DNA from: an uncultured Bacilli bacterium | GTDB lineage: Bacteria > Bacillota_I > Bacilli_A > RF39 > UBA660 | Direction: 5' to 3' | DNA: 51,925 bases | Assembly: GCA_947628965.1 (NCBI GenBank) | Contig: CANRBV010000005.1 | Location: 1-51,925 of the forward strand | Shown here: positions 25,390-34,626 of the stretch, piece after piece | Layout: each line of letters starts with the position of its first letter | Position numbering within the stretch: position 1 is the stretch's first letter | The notes under the pieces: generated by a model | Seen by the model: the letters and a program-made list of their open reading frames with translations, nothing else | The model's database searches: none | What the model was told of the DNA's origin: nothing | Made by a program: the position numbers and the translations under genes

Positions 25390-26508
25390 CTATTCCGTCT
25401 TATTTCCCTCTTCATTAATTTGAGCAAGAGTTTTTACTTCAATTTTATATTTTGTTAAACGACTTGCAAGTTTTACATTGCTTCCTTTTTTACCAATGGC
25501 TAGACTTAAATTTTCATCATTTACAATTGCTAAGGCTTCCTTATTTTCGGCATCGACAATATTTACAATTACATCTTTTGCAGGACTTAAAGCATTTTTA
25601 ATAAATTCTTGCGGATCTTCACTATATAAAACTAAATCAACACGCTCACCATTTAATTCTTTTAAAATGTTAGCAATTCTGCTTCCTCTTTCTCCAATGC
25701 AAGCTCCAATTGGATCGACTTTATCATTTGTTGAGTATACAGCTACTTTGCTACGAATGCCAGCTTCTCTTACAACAGTATATAATTCAATGGTACCATC
25801 TGCTAGTTCGGGGATTTCCGTTTCAAATAAGCGTCTTACAAATCCATAATGTTTACGAGAAAGTAAAATTAATGGTCCTTTTGTTGTTGCTTCTACTTTT
25901 GTAATATAGACCTTTATGCTAGACCCCATTTTGACAACTTCATCTGGTATCATTTCGCTTTTAGGTAAAATACCACGCGTTCTTCCTAAATCGACGTAAT
26001 AGTTTCTGGCATCTTCCATGGCTAGCATTCCAACCATTAATTCGCCTTCTTTACCTTCAAATTCAGTCATAATACTATTTCTTTCTGCTTCGCGTATTTT
26101 TTGATTAATTACTTGTTTTGCTGTCGATGTAGCTACACGTCCAAAATCTTTTGGAGTTACTTCTTTTTCAATTGTTTCTCCTACTTTAATTCCAGGAACG
26201 ATTTTTTCAGCATCTTCTAAAAGAATTTGGGCATCTTCATTAATTTCTGGTGGTATTTTTACAATATTTCCTTCTTCATCCGTAGTTTCACTTCCCTCAT
26301 CATAATCTTCTACAACAACGAGATAAGAAATTACTTTAATCTCTCCAGTATCGGGATTAATATCAACTCGAACATTGGTTTTTGAATCAAAATTCTTTTT
26401 GTATGCGGTTGTTAGGGCAAGTTCCATTGCTTCTAATACAACCTCTCGACTAATATTTTTTTCTTCTACAATATGATCAAGTGCTTTTAAAAATTCTTTA
26501 GCATTCAT
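25390..26508 (-). CDS. nusA: transcription termination/antitermination factor NusA
   Basis: NusA binds RNA polymerase and nascent RNA to control pausing and termination. The preferred start is MNAKEFLKALDHIVEEKNIS, 6 bases inside the longest ORF and 7 bases from AAGAGGGA. The roughly 372-residue protein has the N-terminal RNAP-binding domain, an S1 domain (GKEGELMVGMLA...YYVDLGRTRGILPKSEMIP) and two KH domains (VDPIGACIGERGSRIANILKELNGERVDLV and NLSLAIGKKGSNVKLASRLTKYKIEV). It lacks the acidic C-terminal repeats, as is normal in Firmicutes. It overlaps rimP upstream. Confidence 0.97.
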   Translation of the reverse strand: MNAKEFLKALDHIVEEKNISREVVLEAMELALTTAYKKNFDSKTNVRVDINPDTGEIKVISYLVVVEDYDEGSETTDEEGNIVKIPPEINEDAQILLEDAEKIVPGIKVGETIEKEVTPKDFGRVATSTAKQVINQKIREAERNSIMTEFEGKEGELMVGMLAMEDARNYYVDLGRTRGILPKSEMIPDEVVKMGSSIKVYITKVEATTKGPLILLSRKHYGFVRRLFETEIPELADGTIELYTVVREAGIRSKVAVYSTNDKVDPIGACIGERGSRIANILKELNGERVDLVLYSEDPQEFIKNALSPAKDVIVNIVDAENKEALAIVNDENLSLAIGKKGSNVKLASRLTKYKIEVKTLAQINEEGNKTE

Positions 26509-26764
26509 TTTCATTCCCTCTTTCTTTACTTAAAACATCTAGAATATATTCTTCGTCAATTAGATCTAACTTATCAAGTATTGGATTTATTATATTAGTA
26601 GCCATAACTATTGTATCTAAATCAATTCCATTTACTTTATCAAGAACAATACGTAAGAAATTGTATTTACCTTCATGTTCAAAAGTAATACTATCTATAA
26701 CAATTTCTTTTTCTTTTAAAATACTTTCTAAAGACTCTCTAATTTTTTCTAATTTTGATTCCAT
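26498..26764 (-). CDS. rimP: one-domain RimP-like ribosome maturation factor
   Basis: RimP helps assemble the 30S subunit and usually has about 150 residues: an N-terminal alpha/beta domain and a C-terminal SH3-like domain. Here the ORF (start MESKLEKIRESLESILKEKE, preferred over an upstream GTG) has only 88 residues. It has the N-terminal domain with FLRIVLDKVNGIDLDTIVMATNIINPILDKLD and EEYILDVLSK, the position of the family's Y-x-L-E-V-S-S-P-G. It stops at the start of nusA, so there is no room for the C-terminal domain. Position at the head of the nusA operon supports the assignment. Confidence 0.82.
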   Translation of the reverse strand: MESKLEKIRESLESILKEKEIVIDSITFEHEGKYNFLRIVLDKVNGIDLDTIVMATNIINPILDKLDLIDEEYILDVLSKERGNENEC

Positions 26765-26770
26765 ATTCAC

Positions 26771-26929
26771 CTCACCATTTCAATAATAAAAGTGGGATTT
26801 TCATGCCCACTTATATCTGTTAGTTGTATTTTAACAAAAGATTATCAAAAAGAAAAGCTTTTTTTACAATTTTAACTAAATTCCGTTCTATTTTATATGA
26901 AAATACATATTTATAAAGAGAAACTTCAT
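26771..26929. promoter_or_regulatory. leader of the rimP-nusA operon with attenuator-like hairpin
   Basis: AAGTGGG (26790-26796) and CCCACTT (26806-26812) form a perfect stem. On the minus strand it is followed by TTATTATT, a weak terminator signature 25 bases before rimP. An extended -10 (TGTTAAAAT) lies near 26828-26836, so the hairpin is inside the leader. It could attenuate the operon or act on the plus strand as well. Bases 26837-26929 hold nothing else clear. Confidence 0.45.
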
Positions 26930-27113
26930 TTGACATTCCAAAGTTTTAGTGTATAATTAGTAAGTGCAATGAGTTAGGCAGAAGAAATGAAAAAAAGTAA
27001 CGTGTTTATAATGTTTCAAAGTATCAAAGCTGCCTTTTTGAGAAATGATTAATATAAACTCCCTATTTTTTTAATTTCATAACTTATAGCAAATAAAAAG
27101 AAAGGAGAAAATT
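26930..27113 (+). promoter_or_regulatory. rpsD promoter and structured leader (probable S4 leader)
   Basis: TTGACA (26930-26935), a 16-base spacer and TATAAT (26952-26957) start a leader of about 150 bases. GGCAG (26977-26981) pairs with CTGCC (27030-27034), which is followed by T5. GAGTT just before it pairs with AACTC at 27057-27061, giving a nested stem. Firmicute rpsD genes often have an S4-binding leader. The paired blocks fit that, but I did not fold the RNA. The ribosome site GAAAGGAG precedes the ATG. Confidence 0.6.
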
Positions 27114-27716
27114 ATGGCAAGATACACAGGACCTGCTTATAAAAAAGCAAGAAGACTTAATTTTTCATTACTTGAAAATGGTCGTGAAATGGCACGTCGT
27201 CCTTATGCACCTGGTATGCATGGAGTTGATCGTCGTAAAAAAGTAAGTGAATATGGAGTCCAATTACAAGAAAAACAAAAAGTACGTTTGATGTATGGTT
27301 TAACTGAAAAACAATTTAGAAAAACATTTGAACATGCCTCTCGTATGAAAGGTGTAGCTGGTGAAAACTTACTTCGTTTATTAGAAAGTCGTTTAGATAA
27401 CATTGTTTATCGTATGGGACTAGCTAGAACAAGACGTGGAGCAAGACAAGTTGTCAATCATGGTCATATCCTAGTTAACGGTAAAAAGGTAAATATTCCT
27501 TCTTATCAAGTAAAGCCTGGCGATACTATTAGTGTTAAAGAACAATCTTTAGAGCATAAAGCAATCAAAGAATCTTTAGAAGCCAATGTAAAAAGCCCTG
27601 CTTATGTTACATTTGATGCTAAGAAAATGTCTGGTACTTATGTAAGATATCCAGATCGTAGTGAACTTAATAGTGAAATCGACGAAAGTCTTATTGTTGA
27701 ATTCTATAACAGATAA
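27114..27716 (+). CDS. rpsD: 30S ribosomal protein S4
   Basis: S4 is a primary 16S rRNA-binding protein. The 200-residue protein has [23 protein letters not shown] at the start and RPYAPGMHG, then [18 protein letters not shown]. The S4 RNA-binding domain is [48 protein letters not shown]. The C terminus ends in [10 protein letters not shown]. It lacks the N-terminal zinc cysteines, the C-minus form. It stands alone, as in B. subtilis. Confidence 0.98.
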   Translation: MARYTGPAYKKARRLNFSLLENGREMARRPYAPGMHGVDRRKKVSEYGVQLQEKQKVRLMYGLTEKQFRKTFEHASRMKGVAGENLLRLLESRLDNIVYRMGLARTRRGARQVVNHGHILVNGKKVNIPSYQVKPGDTISVKEQSLEHKAIKESLEANVKSPAYVTFDAKKMSGTYVRYPDRSELNSEIDESLIVEFYNR

Positions 27717-27719
27717 AAA

Positions 27720-27750
27720 AAGCGTTCAATTATTTGAACGTTTTTTTATA
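27720..27750. terminator. bidirectional terminator between rpsD and essC
   Basis: GCGTTCAA and TTGAACG(C/T) form a stem with a short ATTA loop and T7 on the plus strand, A7 (T on minus) on the other side. It ends both the rpsD transcript and the type VII secretion operon. Confidence 0.9.
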
Positions 27751-27751
27751 T

Positions 27752-30700
27752 CTAGATGTTTGTATCTTTTGCTTTAAAATCTGTAAGCAATTTCACTTTA
27801 TATAGTTTTGCATTATTTATTACATATCCAAAATCATTTGGAATTTCCTCTCGGTCGTCTCTTGTAATTTTAGAAATTTTAAACAATGTTTGATCAGCAA
27901 CCCCACTACCAATCCATATTCCTTTCGTCAAATCCGCACCAACCTTAAACCATTCTTCATAGGTAAATGGTTTAATCACATCTGGATTATCGATGATAAC
28001 AAAAGAAATTAAGTTCATTTGAGCATCTTTTTTCATACATTCTCCAAACCTTTTTTTCGCCTCATCGCTTAACTTATTCATAAAGGAATAAAGACCATAA
28101 ATAAAGCAATACATTTTCTTTTGATTTTGAATAGAATCAAGTTCCATATGATTTTGTTCGTAAATAGCATAGACTTGATCAATATAATCTAGTATTTTTA
28201 AAAGATTTTCTTCAATATTTTTAGTAATATAGTTTCGAGTTAAATTTTCATTTGTTATAACATGTTCAGACGCATTAAAGAAATAAAGATTTGCATATTT
28301 CTCATAACAAATTTGGTTAATAAAAGCATTAAGAGTGGCATCTACATTTTCAATATCATAAGAACCGATAAAATGTAGGGCATTCTTAGAAAAGTTATAT
28401 TTTTCAACGGTAAGTGTCTCTTTATTTACCCCTACTGCAATAGAAAAATCATGAGATAAAGCACTTTCGATACTTTCAAAATTAACAACTTCAGGTAAAA
28501 CAGGAATTTTCTTAGCTCGATAAAGAGAAGCTTTACTAAATTTTTCACATACTTCCCTTATGTATTCACTCGTATTTTCTTGTTTAATACTTGCTGTTTG
28601 AAATTCATAGATTTTATCCTTTTTAAATAACCCTCTTCCCTTAATCTTCGATGGAACTTTACCACGAACATTACCAAGAATGGCTGAATAATCAAAATCA
28701 TTATTTTGTTGCAATGCATAAATTAAATTAAAGTTTTGTTTTAAACGCATACGGACACTACTTTCACTTGAAGCACTCATAACAAAATATATTCCATAAC
28801 GTGTTGCTTCTCTAGTAATCGTTGTTAATTCTTCATTTAAATCTTCATAGTTTTCAACAAAAGCTTCATAGTTATTAAGGACCACCACAATATTGGGAAG
28901 CGTTTTACCACTTGAACGTAAATAATTTATATAACTACCACCGAAACTAGCAAATAAATTTTTTCGATTTTGTAATTCCTCTTCAATCATTTTAAATAAG
29001 TTAATAATTTTATCGGTATCTCCTAAATAGGCGATATCGCCAACATGAGGAGCAGAAACAAAATTACGTAGAGTTTCTCCGCCAAAATCTAAAAGATAGA
29101 AATTTAATTCGGCAATAGAATACGTTGTCATTCCAGAATAAACGAGTGTTTCTAAAAATTCTTCTTTGCCACTATCCGCAATACCATACACGATGGCATT
29201 TCCACTTTCAAATAAAGGAAGCGTTAAAACGTATTGATTTTGGCTATCTGGATCATCATATTCCCCAATAATAGGATTTAAAATATAATTTTGACGTTTA
29301 AAATTGTATTTACTTTTCAAACTATCCACATAAATTTTTTCGGGTATTTTTTCTAACCATAGTTTTTTAATCTCTATATGTTCATTTCTAGCCAGATCAC
29401 TTAAGTATTTTACAACGCTAGATAACTCTTCTCCCTCAGCATGAACAACTTGAGGTTTTTGCGTATCCTTACTCATAGTTGTAATTCCAATATTATTAAT
29501 CAAATTTACAGAAGTATCTACGTCTTTTTTAAACATTTGACTTGGGATGTATCTTGCTCCAGCCCAAGCAGCTTGTCCCAAAGTAAAGACTTCATCATAT
29601 CCAACTTGTAAATAGAACCTTCCTGTTTTCTTTAAATAAGCAGCGTCTGGTTTTTTTAATACTTCTTGAGAATCTCCTGTATCTTGTACTTTTAAACAAA
29701 CACGAAAACGCGTATTCGACCAAATTTGTTGGTCGACAACACCGCCAGGTTTTTGAGTAGCAAGTATTAAATGAACCCCTAAACTACGTCCCACACGAGC
29801 AACTGAAATTAACTTATCCATAAATTCTGGTTGTTGTTCTTTTAATTCGGCAAACTCATCACTAATAATGAATAAATGGGCAATTTGGTCTTTTCCTTTT
29901 AAGCGACCTTCACGCCACAATTTTTGGTATTTATAAATATCAATGGTACTTTCATTTGTCATGACTCTCGCTTCATTAAATTCTCTTTGACGTCTTTTAA
30001 TTTCACTTTCGATAGATGCAAGAGAACGTGTTAATTCACTTCCATCTAAGTTCGTCATTATTCCTGCTAAATGAGGAAGGGTATAGTAATCGTTTTGAAA
30101 AGCTAAGGCAAGTCCTCCACCCTTATAATCGATTAAAATCACTTGCACTTCATAAGGACTATAATTAACCGCTAAAGAAAGTACATAGGAAATAATAAAT
30201 TCAGATTTACCACTACCCGTTGTTCCAGCAATCAAACCATGGGGTCCATGATATTTTTCGTGTAAATCCAAACTAATAATTTCTCCACCTTTACCAATTC
30301 CAACAGGAGTTTGTAAAGAAAGCATTGGATTACTTTTTTTCCATCGATCTAGTGAATTTAATTGTTCTACTTTCCCAACTTGGTACATTTCTAAGAAATG
30401 ATAAACATCTGGTAAACTGCTTTCTGTTTCACTTTTTATTTCTACTTTAATATTAGCAAGTTCTTTACTACAATTGTAAAGTTCATCCATAGAAGATAAA
30501 TCCATTTTAAAACTTTGGGCTTGCTCATTTAAAACACTTTTAAAAATAGCACATTCTTCTTGATTCACATGAATAAAGTTTTTACATTCATTAGGACAAG
30601 CAGAAACACGATCGACTAACATAATGATACTAAATCCATAATTTTCACTACTTCCTAAAATATTTTTAATTAAATCATAATTATCAATAGATTTAATAGC

Positions 30701-32350
30701 ATCTGTAACAAGAACATAATGAGGAACATGTTTTTGTTTTTCTTTACTTTCACGTCTTTCATGAAAAATTTTATCTAATTGATAAATCATTTCTCTATAT
30801 TCATCATTGGTAGATCCAAAATATCGAAAGGTATGATCGTTCGACCAACTATGAGGTAATGTTTTAACATAATCCCATAAGGATTCATTCTCTAAAGAAG
30901 TAAAGGTTACAATTTTCACTTCATCATAACTATAGTTAGTCATAATTTGTAATAGAAGTCGATCTGCTAATTCTTTTGTTAAAGCAGGACTCCCGACAAT
31001 TCCAGTTGCTTTATTTTCATAAAAAGAATACGTAATAGGAACGTCTCTTAAAATTCGTTTTGTTTCTCCTAGTTCATGAACTAAATCAAGCAAGTTATCT
31101 TCGGTTAGAGAAAAATGTTCTTCAGGATATTGTACTTCAATTTCCATTGGAATATTTCCAATTCCTACGGGAAGGTCTAAAAAATCTTCATCTCCAATTC
31201 TTCTTTGCCATAAACGTACATTATGGGCTCTTATAATATCAAGACATTCAGAAACACTTAGATTATTAGAAACTAAAGAGCTTTTTTGCTTATTCATTTC
31301 CATTTCAATTTCTTTTTCTTTTTTATCTAAATATTTTTTATAAAGTTTTTGACGTTTTTTCTCCCATCTTTTATCTGAAAATTTTTGATAAGCTTTCGTA
31401 AGAGTTGGCCAAAGTAGCGAACTTGCAAGCATTACAATACACATTGCAATAGAGGTTGCAGAATCACTTACGGTTCTTTCTCCTTTGTTAATTGCATTCA
31501 TTGTTGACATAAGCATTACAACACTCATCATAGACATGGTAAGCATTGGGCCAATCGTTAAAATCGCTGGTGTTTGATTTTCATCTTTTTTAAAAGGAGG
31601 AGCATCAATTTTCAAAACAAATTTATTAGTTTTTTCGTAAAATCTAGGGGTACGATAAAAATAATCTTCACCATAGTAATCTAAAGTTAATTCTTCATAA
31701 TTCTCATTAAAATTGGAAATTTCTTTTGTACATGTAGCATATAAAGCAGACGGAGCAACAAGACCATTTGGATTATTCACTAAAAAATAATCAGCACCTT
31801 CTTTGCGCATCAAAATTAGTTTTAAACCAAAAACAAAAATAATATCTCCATATTCTATTTTTTTTACATTACGGACACGTTTTTGATTTACATAAACAAA
31901 ACTATTTTCATCTACCAATTTTAACATATAATATTTTTCTTGCTTTTCAATTGTAAATATTGTACTACTTAATCCTGGTAATTGATAATTAATCTTATTG
32001 TTATCTCCATTTCCAACGGAAATACCTTCATCTTTGACTAAATTAAATTCTCTAAAAGTTTGATCACATAAGGGTGAACAATAAAGGTAATATTTTTCTT
32101 GTTTGTAATTATTTTTAATAGATAATAATTTTCCTTCTTCTAGCTTTACATAAGGGACCATAACTTCTTGATTATCAATAATGAAAGCTTCACGATTGCT
32201 ATATAGCAACCATCCTTCTTCCGTAGCATCAATATTCATCAAATTTATTTTGCGGCCATTTTCAAAATCGCTAAGCCAATAACTCCCTATTCTATTTTTA
32301 GGAAGTGTAAAGAGAATTAATTTATTTTCTTTTATGAGAGCTATTTGCAT
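27752..32350 (-). CDS. essC: type VII secretion ATPase EssC (FtsK/SpoIIIE family)
   Basis: EssC is the membrane ATPase that powers export of WXG100 and LXG substrates. The 1532-residue protein begins with two FHA-like beta domains (to about residue 190; GNGDNNKINYQLPGLSSTIF). A pair of membrane helices follows (LTIGPMLTMSMMSVVMLM and AMCIVMLASSLLWPTL, about 265-310). Three ATPase modules follow. The first has a complete Walker A (GLIAGTTGSGKSEF, near 705) and Walker B region (HLFIISDEFAELK). The second has a variant P-loop (GIADSGKEEF, near 1057). The third (FIGSYDIENVD, near 1327) lacks the lysine. This gradient of degeneracy is typical of EssC. It is the last gene of the operon and ends at a bidirectional terminator. 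Confidence 0.96.
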   Translation of the reverse strand: MQIALIKENKLILFTLPKNRIGSYWLSDFENGRKINLMNIDATEEGWLLYSNREAFIIDNQEVMVPYVKLEEGKLLSIKNNYKQEKYYLYCSPLCDQTFREFNLVKDEGISVGNGDNNKINYQLPGLSSTIFTIEKQEKYYMLKLVDENSFVYVNQKRVRNVKKIEYGDIIFVFGLKLILMRKEGADYFLVNNPNGLVAPSALYATCTKEISNFNENYEELTLDYYGEDYFYRTPRFYEKTNKFVLKIDAPPFKKDENQTPAILTIGPMLTMSMMSVVMLMSTMNAINKGERTVSDSATSIAMCIVMLASSLLWPTLTKAYQKFSDKRWEKKRQKLYKKYLDKKEKEIEMEMNKQKSSLVSNNLSVSECLDIIRAHNVRLWQRRIGDEDFLDLPVGIGNIPMEIEVQYPEEHFSLTEDNLLDLVHELGETKRILRDVPITYSFYENKATGIVGSPALTKELADRLLLQIMTNYSYDEVKIVTFTSLENESLWDYVKTLPHSWSNDHTFRYFGSTNDEYREMIYQLDKIFHERRESKEKQKHVPHYVLVTDAIKSIDNYDLIKNILGSSENYGFSIIMLVDRVSACPNECKNFIHVNQEECAIFKSVLNEQAQSFKMDLSSMDELYNCSKELANIKVEIKSETESSLPDVYHFLEMYQVGKVEQLNSLDRWKKSNPMLSLQTPVGIGKGGEIISLDLHEKYHGPHGLIAGTTGSGKSEFIISYVLSLAVNYSPYEVQVILIDYKGGGLALAFQNDYYTLPHLAGIMTNLDGSELTRSLASIESEIKRRQREFNEARVMTNESTIDIYKYQKLWREGRLKGKDQIAHLFIISDEFAELKEQQPEFMDKLISVARVGRSLGVHLILATQKPGGVVDQQIWSNTRFRVCLKVQDTGDSQEVLKKPDAAYLKKTGRFYLQVGYDEVFTLGQAAWAGARYIPSQMFKKDVDTSVNLINNIGITTMSKDTQKPQVVHAEGEELSSVVKYLSDLARNEHIEIKKLWLEKIPEKIYVDSLKSKYNFKRQNYILNPIIGEYDDPDSQNQYVLTLPLFESGNAIVYGIADSGKEEFLETLVYSGMTTYSIAELNFYLLDFGGETLRNFVSAPHVGDIAYLGDTDKIINLFKMIEEELQNRKNLFASFGGSYINYLRSSGKTLPNIVVVLNNYEAFVENYEDLNEELTTITREATRYGIYFVMSASSESSVRMRLKQNFNLIYALQQNNDFDYSAILGNVRGKVPSKIKGRGLFKKDKIYEFQTASIKQENTSEYIREVCEKFSKASLYRAKKIPVLPEVVNFESIESALSHDFSIAVGVNKETLTVEKYNFSKNALHFIGSYDIENVDATLNAFINQICYEKYANLYFFNASEHVITNENLTRNYITKNIEENLLKILDYIDQVYAIYEQNHMELDSIQNQKKMYCFIYGLYSFMNKLSDEAKKRFGECMKKDAQMNLISFVIIDNPDVIKPFTYEEWFKVGADLTKGIWIGSGVADQTLFKISKITRDDREEIPNDFGYVINNAKLYKVKLLTDFKAKDTNI

Positions 32351-32363
32351 ATTACTACCCCTT

Positions 32364-32618
32364 TTAATATAAAATTAGTTTAGATCCATTTCTAATTTTA
32401 CTTTCTTTTACATATTCTTCTTCATTTATTTTTTCCCCTGTTTCTTGATCATACAAACAGGAAGTATGATCATCAATAAAGGCTTGATTACTTTCTTCTT
32501 CAATTATTTGAACAATCAAATTTTTAATTGTTCCTACTTTTTTTGTTGTTGGAATATAAAGATCAATGTTTTTTTCCAACATAGGAACGGTAACAACAAC
32601 GTATATTTTACTATTCAT
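32364..32618 (-). CDS. YukD/EsaB-like ubiquitin-fold protein
   Basis: YukD/EsaB proteins are small ubiquitin-like components of Firmicute type VII secretion. The 84-residue protein reads KIYVVVTVPMLEKNIDLYIPTTKKVGTIKNLIVQIIEE near the start and SCLYDQETGEKINEEEYVKE, then GSKLILY at the end. That is a beta-grasp pattern with the final strand of ubiquitin type. It lies directly upstream of essC and overlaps the zinc-ribbon gene stop in a TAATG junction. Confidence 0.85.
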   Translation of the reverse strand: MNSKIYVVVTVPMLEKNIDLYIPTTKKVGTIKNLIVQIIEEESNQAFIDDHTSCLYDQETGEKINEEEYVKESKIRNGSKLILY

Positions 32619-32851
32619 TATACCCTCCTAAAAAAACAAATGAGCAAAATAACAAGAAGCATTAAGAAAAAAACACCAATTGCACAAAAAATAGCAAAAC
32701 GAATATTTTTTTTCTTTTCTACTACTGTTTCTATCTCAACTGTTTTATCAATACCTGGAACATAAGAATGAGCAAGACTTAATTTTGCTTTACAATTGAT
32801 ACAAATTTGATCCCCAGGATGGGTTTCATAACCACACTTTTCACACCTCAT
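32618..32851 (-). CDS. zinc-ribbon single-span membrane protein of the type VII locus
   Basis: From the ATG behind AAAGGGTGAT the 77-residue product is MRCEKCGYETHPGDQICINC and on. CxxC at residues 3-6 and CxxC at 17-20 form a zinc ribbon. A linker follows (SLAHSYVPGIDKTVEIETVVEKKKN), then one transmembrane helix (FAIFCAIGVFFLMLLVILLICFF) and RRV. The role is unknown. Its place between a Ser/Thr kinase and yukD-essC suggests a structural or regulatory part of the secretion machine. The first three quarters of the gene are repeated exactly at 34462-34626, on the other side of the inserted AAA ATPase. This is the intact copy. Confidence 0.8.
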   Translation of the reverse strand: MRCEKCGYETHPGDQICINCKAKLSLAHSYVPGIDKTVEIETVVEKKKNIRFAIFCAIGVFFLMLLVILLICFFRRV

Positions 32852-32908
32852 GTTTATCACCCTTTATTATGTCTTTATTTTACCATAAGGAAAAATAAAA
32901 GAAAAGAA
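32687..32908. repeat. left copy of a perfect 222-bp direct repeat
   Basis: Bases 32687-32908 are identical to 34462-34683 by direct reading (offset 1775). The repeat covers most of the zinc-ribbon gene and 57 bases upstream of its ATG. Confidence 0.93.
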
Positions 32909-32935
32909 AAACCAAATGATTTCACTTGATTTTTC

Positions 32936-34126
32936 CTATTTTTCTAAAAGCCAATCAAAGATATTTATTTGTTTTATTCCGTTATAAGATGTATATGGGG
33001 TGTAATCTGTTGTAAGTAAATATTTGGGATTATGGTCATTAATTATATCTAAAGATTTTAGTTCTCGTTCTAAAGTTTTTTCATCTTTTACAGTATAACT
33101 TACTTGATAATACTCTACACCTTTTTCATTTATAGCAACAAAATCAACTTCATTCATATCTTGTTTTCCAATATAAACTTCATATCCTCTTCTTAATAGT
33201 TCTAAATAAACAATATTTTCTAAAATACGGCCATCATCACCTTTTGTACTTCCTAACAAATAATATCTTAAACCAACATCAGAAACATAATATTTTGCCC
33301 CCGAAGTTAAATAATTTTTTCCTTTTATATCGTATCTTGGTGCTTTATATAAAACAAAAGATTCAACCAAAGCATCTAAATATTTTTCAACAGTCGGTAC
33401 GGATATTTTACGTCCATTTGAAGTCATTGTATTTGATATACTTGTACTAGAACAAATATTTCCAATATTATCAAACATAAACTTAATGATATCTTTTAAC
33501 ATGCCAATGTCTGAAATATCTTTTCGCTCTGCTATATCATTTACAATAACGGTATTATACAAGCCATCCAAATACATTTTAATATCTTTTGCATTATTTA
33601 GCATTAAAGTATAGGGAAAAGAACTTTTGGTAATATAATCAACATATTTTTTTTGAATATCATTTTCTCCCACATAAGAAATGTATTCTTTAAAAGATAA
33701 AGGTAACATTTTTATTTCAACGTATCTTCCTGATAGTAAGGTTGCTAATTCCCCTGATAATAATTTTGAATTCGAACCAGTAATATATAAATCCACATTC
33801 TTTTTTATGTATAAACTATCACAGGCTTTTTGAAAATCTATTACTTTTTGTACTTCATCAATAAAAACATAATTTTGTTTATTTTTTATTAATTTAGAAT
33901 CAATATACTCATATAAATCTTTATAATCTCTGATATTATCGAAAGTATAATCTTCTAAATTAAGATAGATAATTTGCTCATTAGAAACCCCCTTACTTTT
34001 TAAATATTCTATATACAATTCATATAAAGTTGATTTACCACATCTTCTTATACCTGTAACAATTTTAATTAATTTTTTATCTTTAAATTGAATTAACTGA
34101 TTTAAATATTCGGGTCTTTCTATCAT
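32936..34126 (-). CDS. AAA ATPase with DUF4143 domain, inserted in the T7SS operon
   Basis: The 396-residue protein belongs to the common AAA_14/DUF4143 ATPases, which are often found as lone, mobile, horizontally spread genes of unclear role. Walker A is VTGIRRCGKSTL (near residue 28) and Walker B is YVFIDEVQKV. The sensor region is YITGSNSKLLSG, followed by LATLLSGRYVEIKMLPLSF. The DUF4143 part has the winged segment (ISVPTVEKYLDALVESFVLYKAPRYDIKGK) and a nuclease-like C terminus (LENIVYLELLRRGYEVYIGKQDMNEVDFVA, with E/D-x-K spacing near Q-D...D). A strong ribosome site GGAGGG precedes it. It interrupts the operon between kinase and zinc-ribbon genes and is bracketed by a 222-bp direct repeat. 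Confidence 0.9.
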   Translation of the reverse strand: MIERPEYLNQLIQFKDKKLIKIVTGIRRCGKSTLYELYIEYLKSKGVSNEQIIYLNLEDYTFDNIRDYKDLYEYIDSKLIKNKQNYVFIDEVQKVIDFQKACDSLYIKKNVDLYITGSNSKLLSGELATLLSGRYVEIKMLPLSFKEYISYVGENDIQKKYVDYITKSSFPYTLMLNNAKDIKMYLDGLYNTVIVNDIAERKDISDIGMLKDIIKFMFDNIGNICSSTSISNTMTSNGRKISVPTVEKYLDALVESFVLYKAPRYDIKGKNYLTSGAKYYVSDVGLRYYLLGSTKGDDGRILENIVYLELLRRGYEVYIGKQDMNEVDFVAINEKGVEYYQVSYTVKDEKTLERELKSLDIINDHNPKYLLTTDYTPYTSYNGIKQINIFDWLLEK

Positions 34127-34135
34127 CTGTATCCC

Positions 34136-34443
34136 TCCATAAACATTATAGCAGAAAGTTATATTTTTGTAAATTATATTTTACAAAAACGTCAAAATAC
34201 TTAGTTTTGTAAAATGTAATTTATTATTATTCAAGTCCCTTATTTTTAAAATTATTTATCAATATTTGATAATATTGTACAGTAACTAGATAATTGAGAC
34301 TTAAAAAAAATATGAATTTAGAGAATTAATTGGTTTAGGTTATTTACCAAATTCAATATTTCAATTATTACAGAACAATTACATAATTTTTAAATTTGAT
34401 ACAAAGTTATGACATAATTGACTATAAGAAATTTAAAAAATTT
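34136..34443. promoter_or_regulatory. upstream region of the AAA ATPase with repeated TTTTGTAAA palindromes
   Basis: A perfect 10-bp inverted repeat (TTTTTGTAAA, 34164-34173, with TTTACAAAAA, 34180-34189) lies about 40 bases upstream of the gene. A further TTTTGTAAAAT follows near 34204-34214. These look like operator half-sites, perhaps for autoregulation. The rest of this 300-base, very AT-rich stretch shows no gene. It is the unique left part of the inserted segment. Confidence 0.45.
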
Positions 34444-34626
34444 TTAATATAGAGCCAAAATAAAAATAGCAAAACGAATATTTTTTTTCTTTTCTACTAC
34501 TGTTTCTATCTCAACTGTTTTATCAATACCTGGAACATAAGAATGAGCAAGACTTAATTTTGCTTTACAATTGATACAAATTTGATCCCCAGGATGGGTT
34601 TCATAACCACACTTTTCACACCTCAT
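34444..34626 (-). pseudogene. truncated second copy of the zinc-ribbon gene
   Basis: Identical to the intact gene from its ATG for about 55 codons, then it leaves the repeat and stops after FILALY, so the transmembrane helix is lost. Ribosome site and upstream sequence are intact, and it lies 11 bases after the kinase stop, the original operon position. If translated, it would give a soluble zinc-ribbon protein of about 60 residues that might compete with the membrane form. Confidence 0.85.

Noticed and set aside
26498..26530. rimP as a frameshifted pseudogene
   Set aside because: The stop is directly followed by the nusA ribosome site and start, and no reading frame continues with RimP-like C-terminal sequence.
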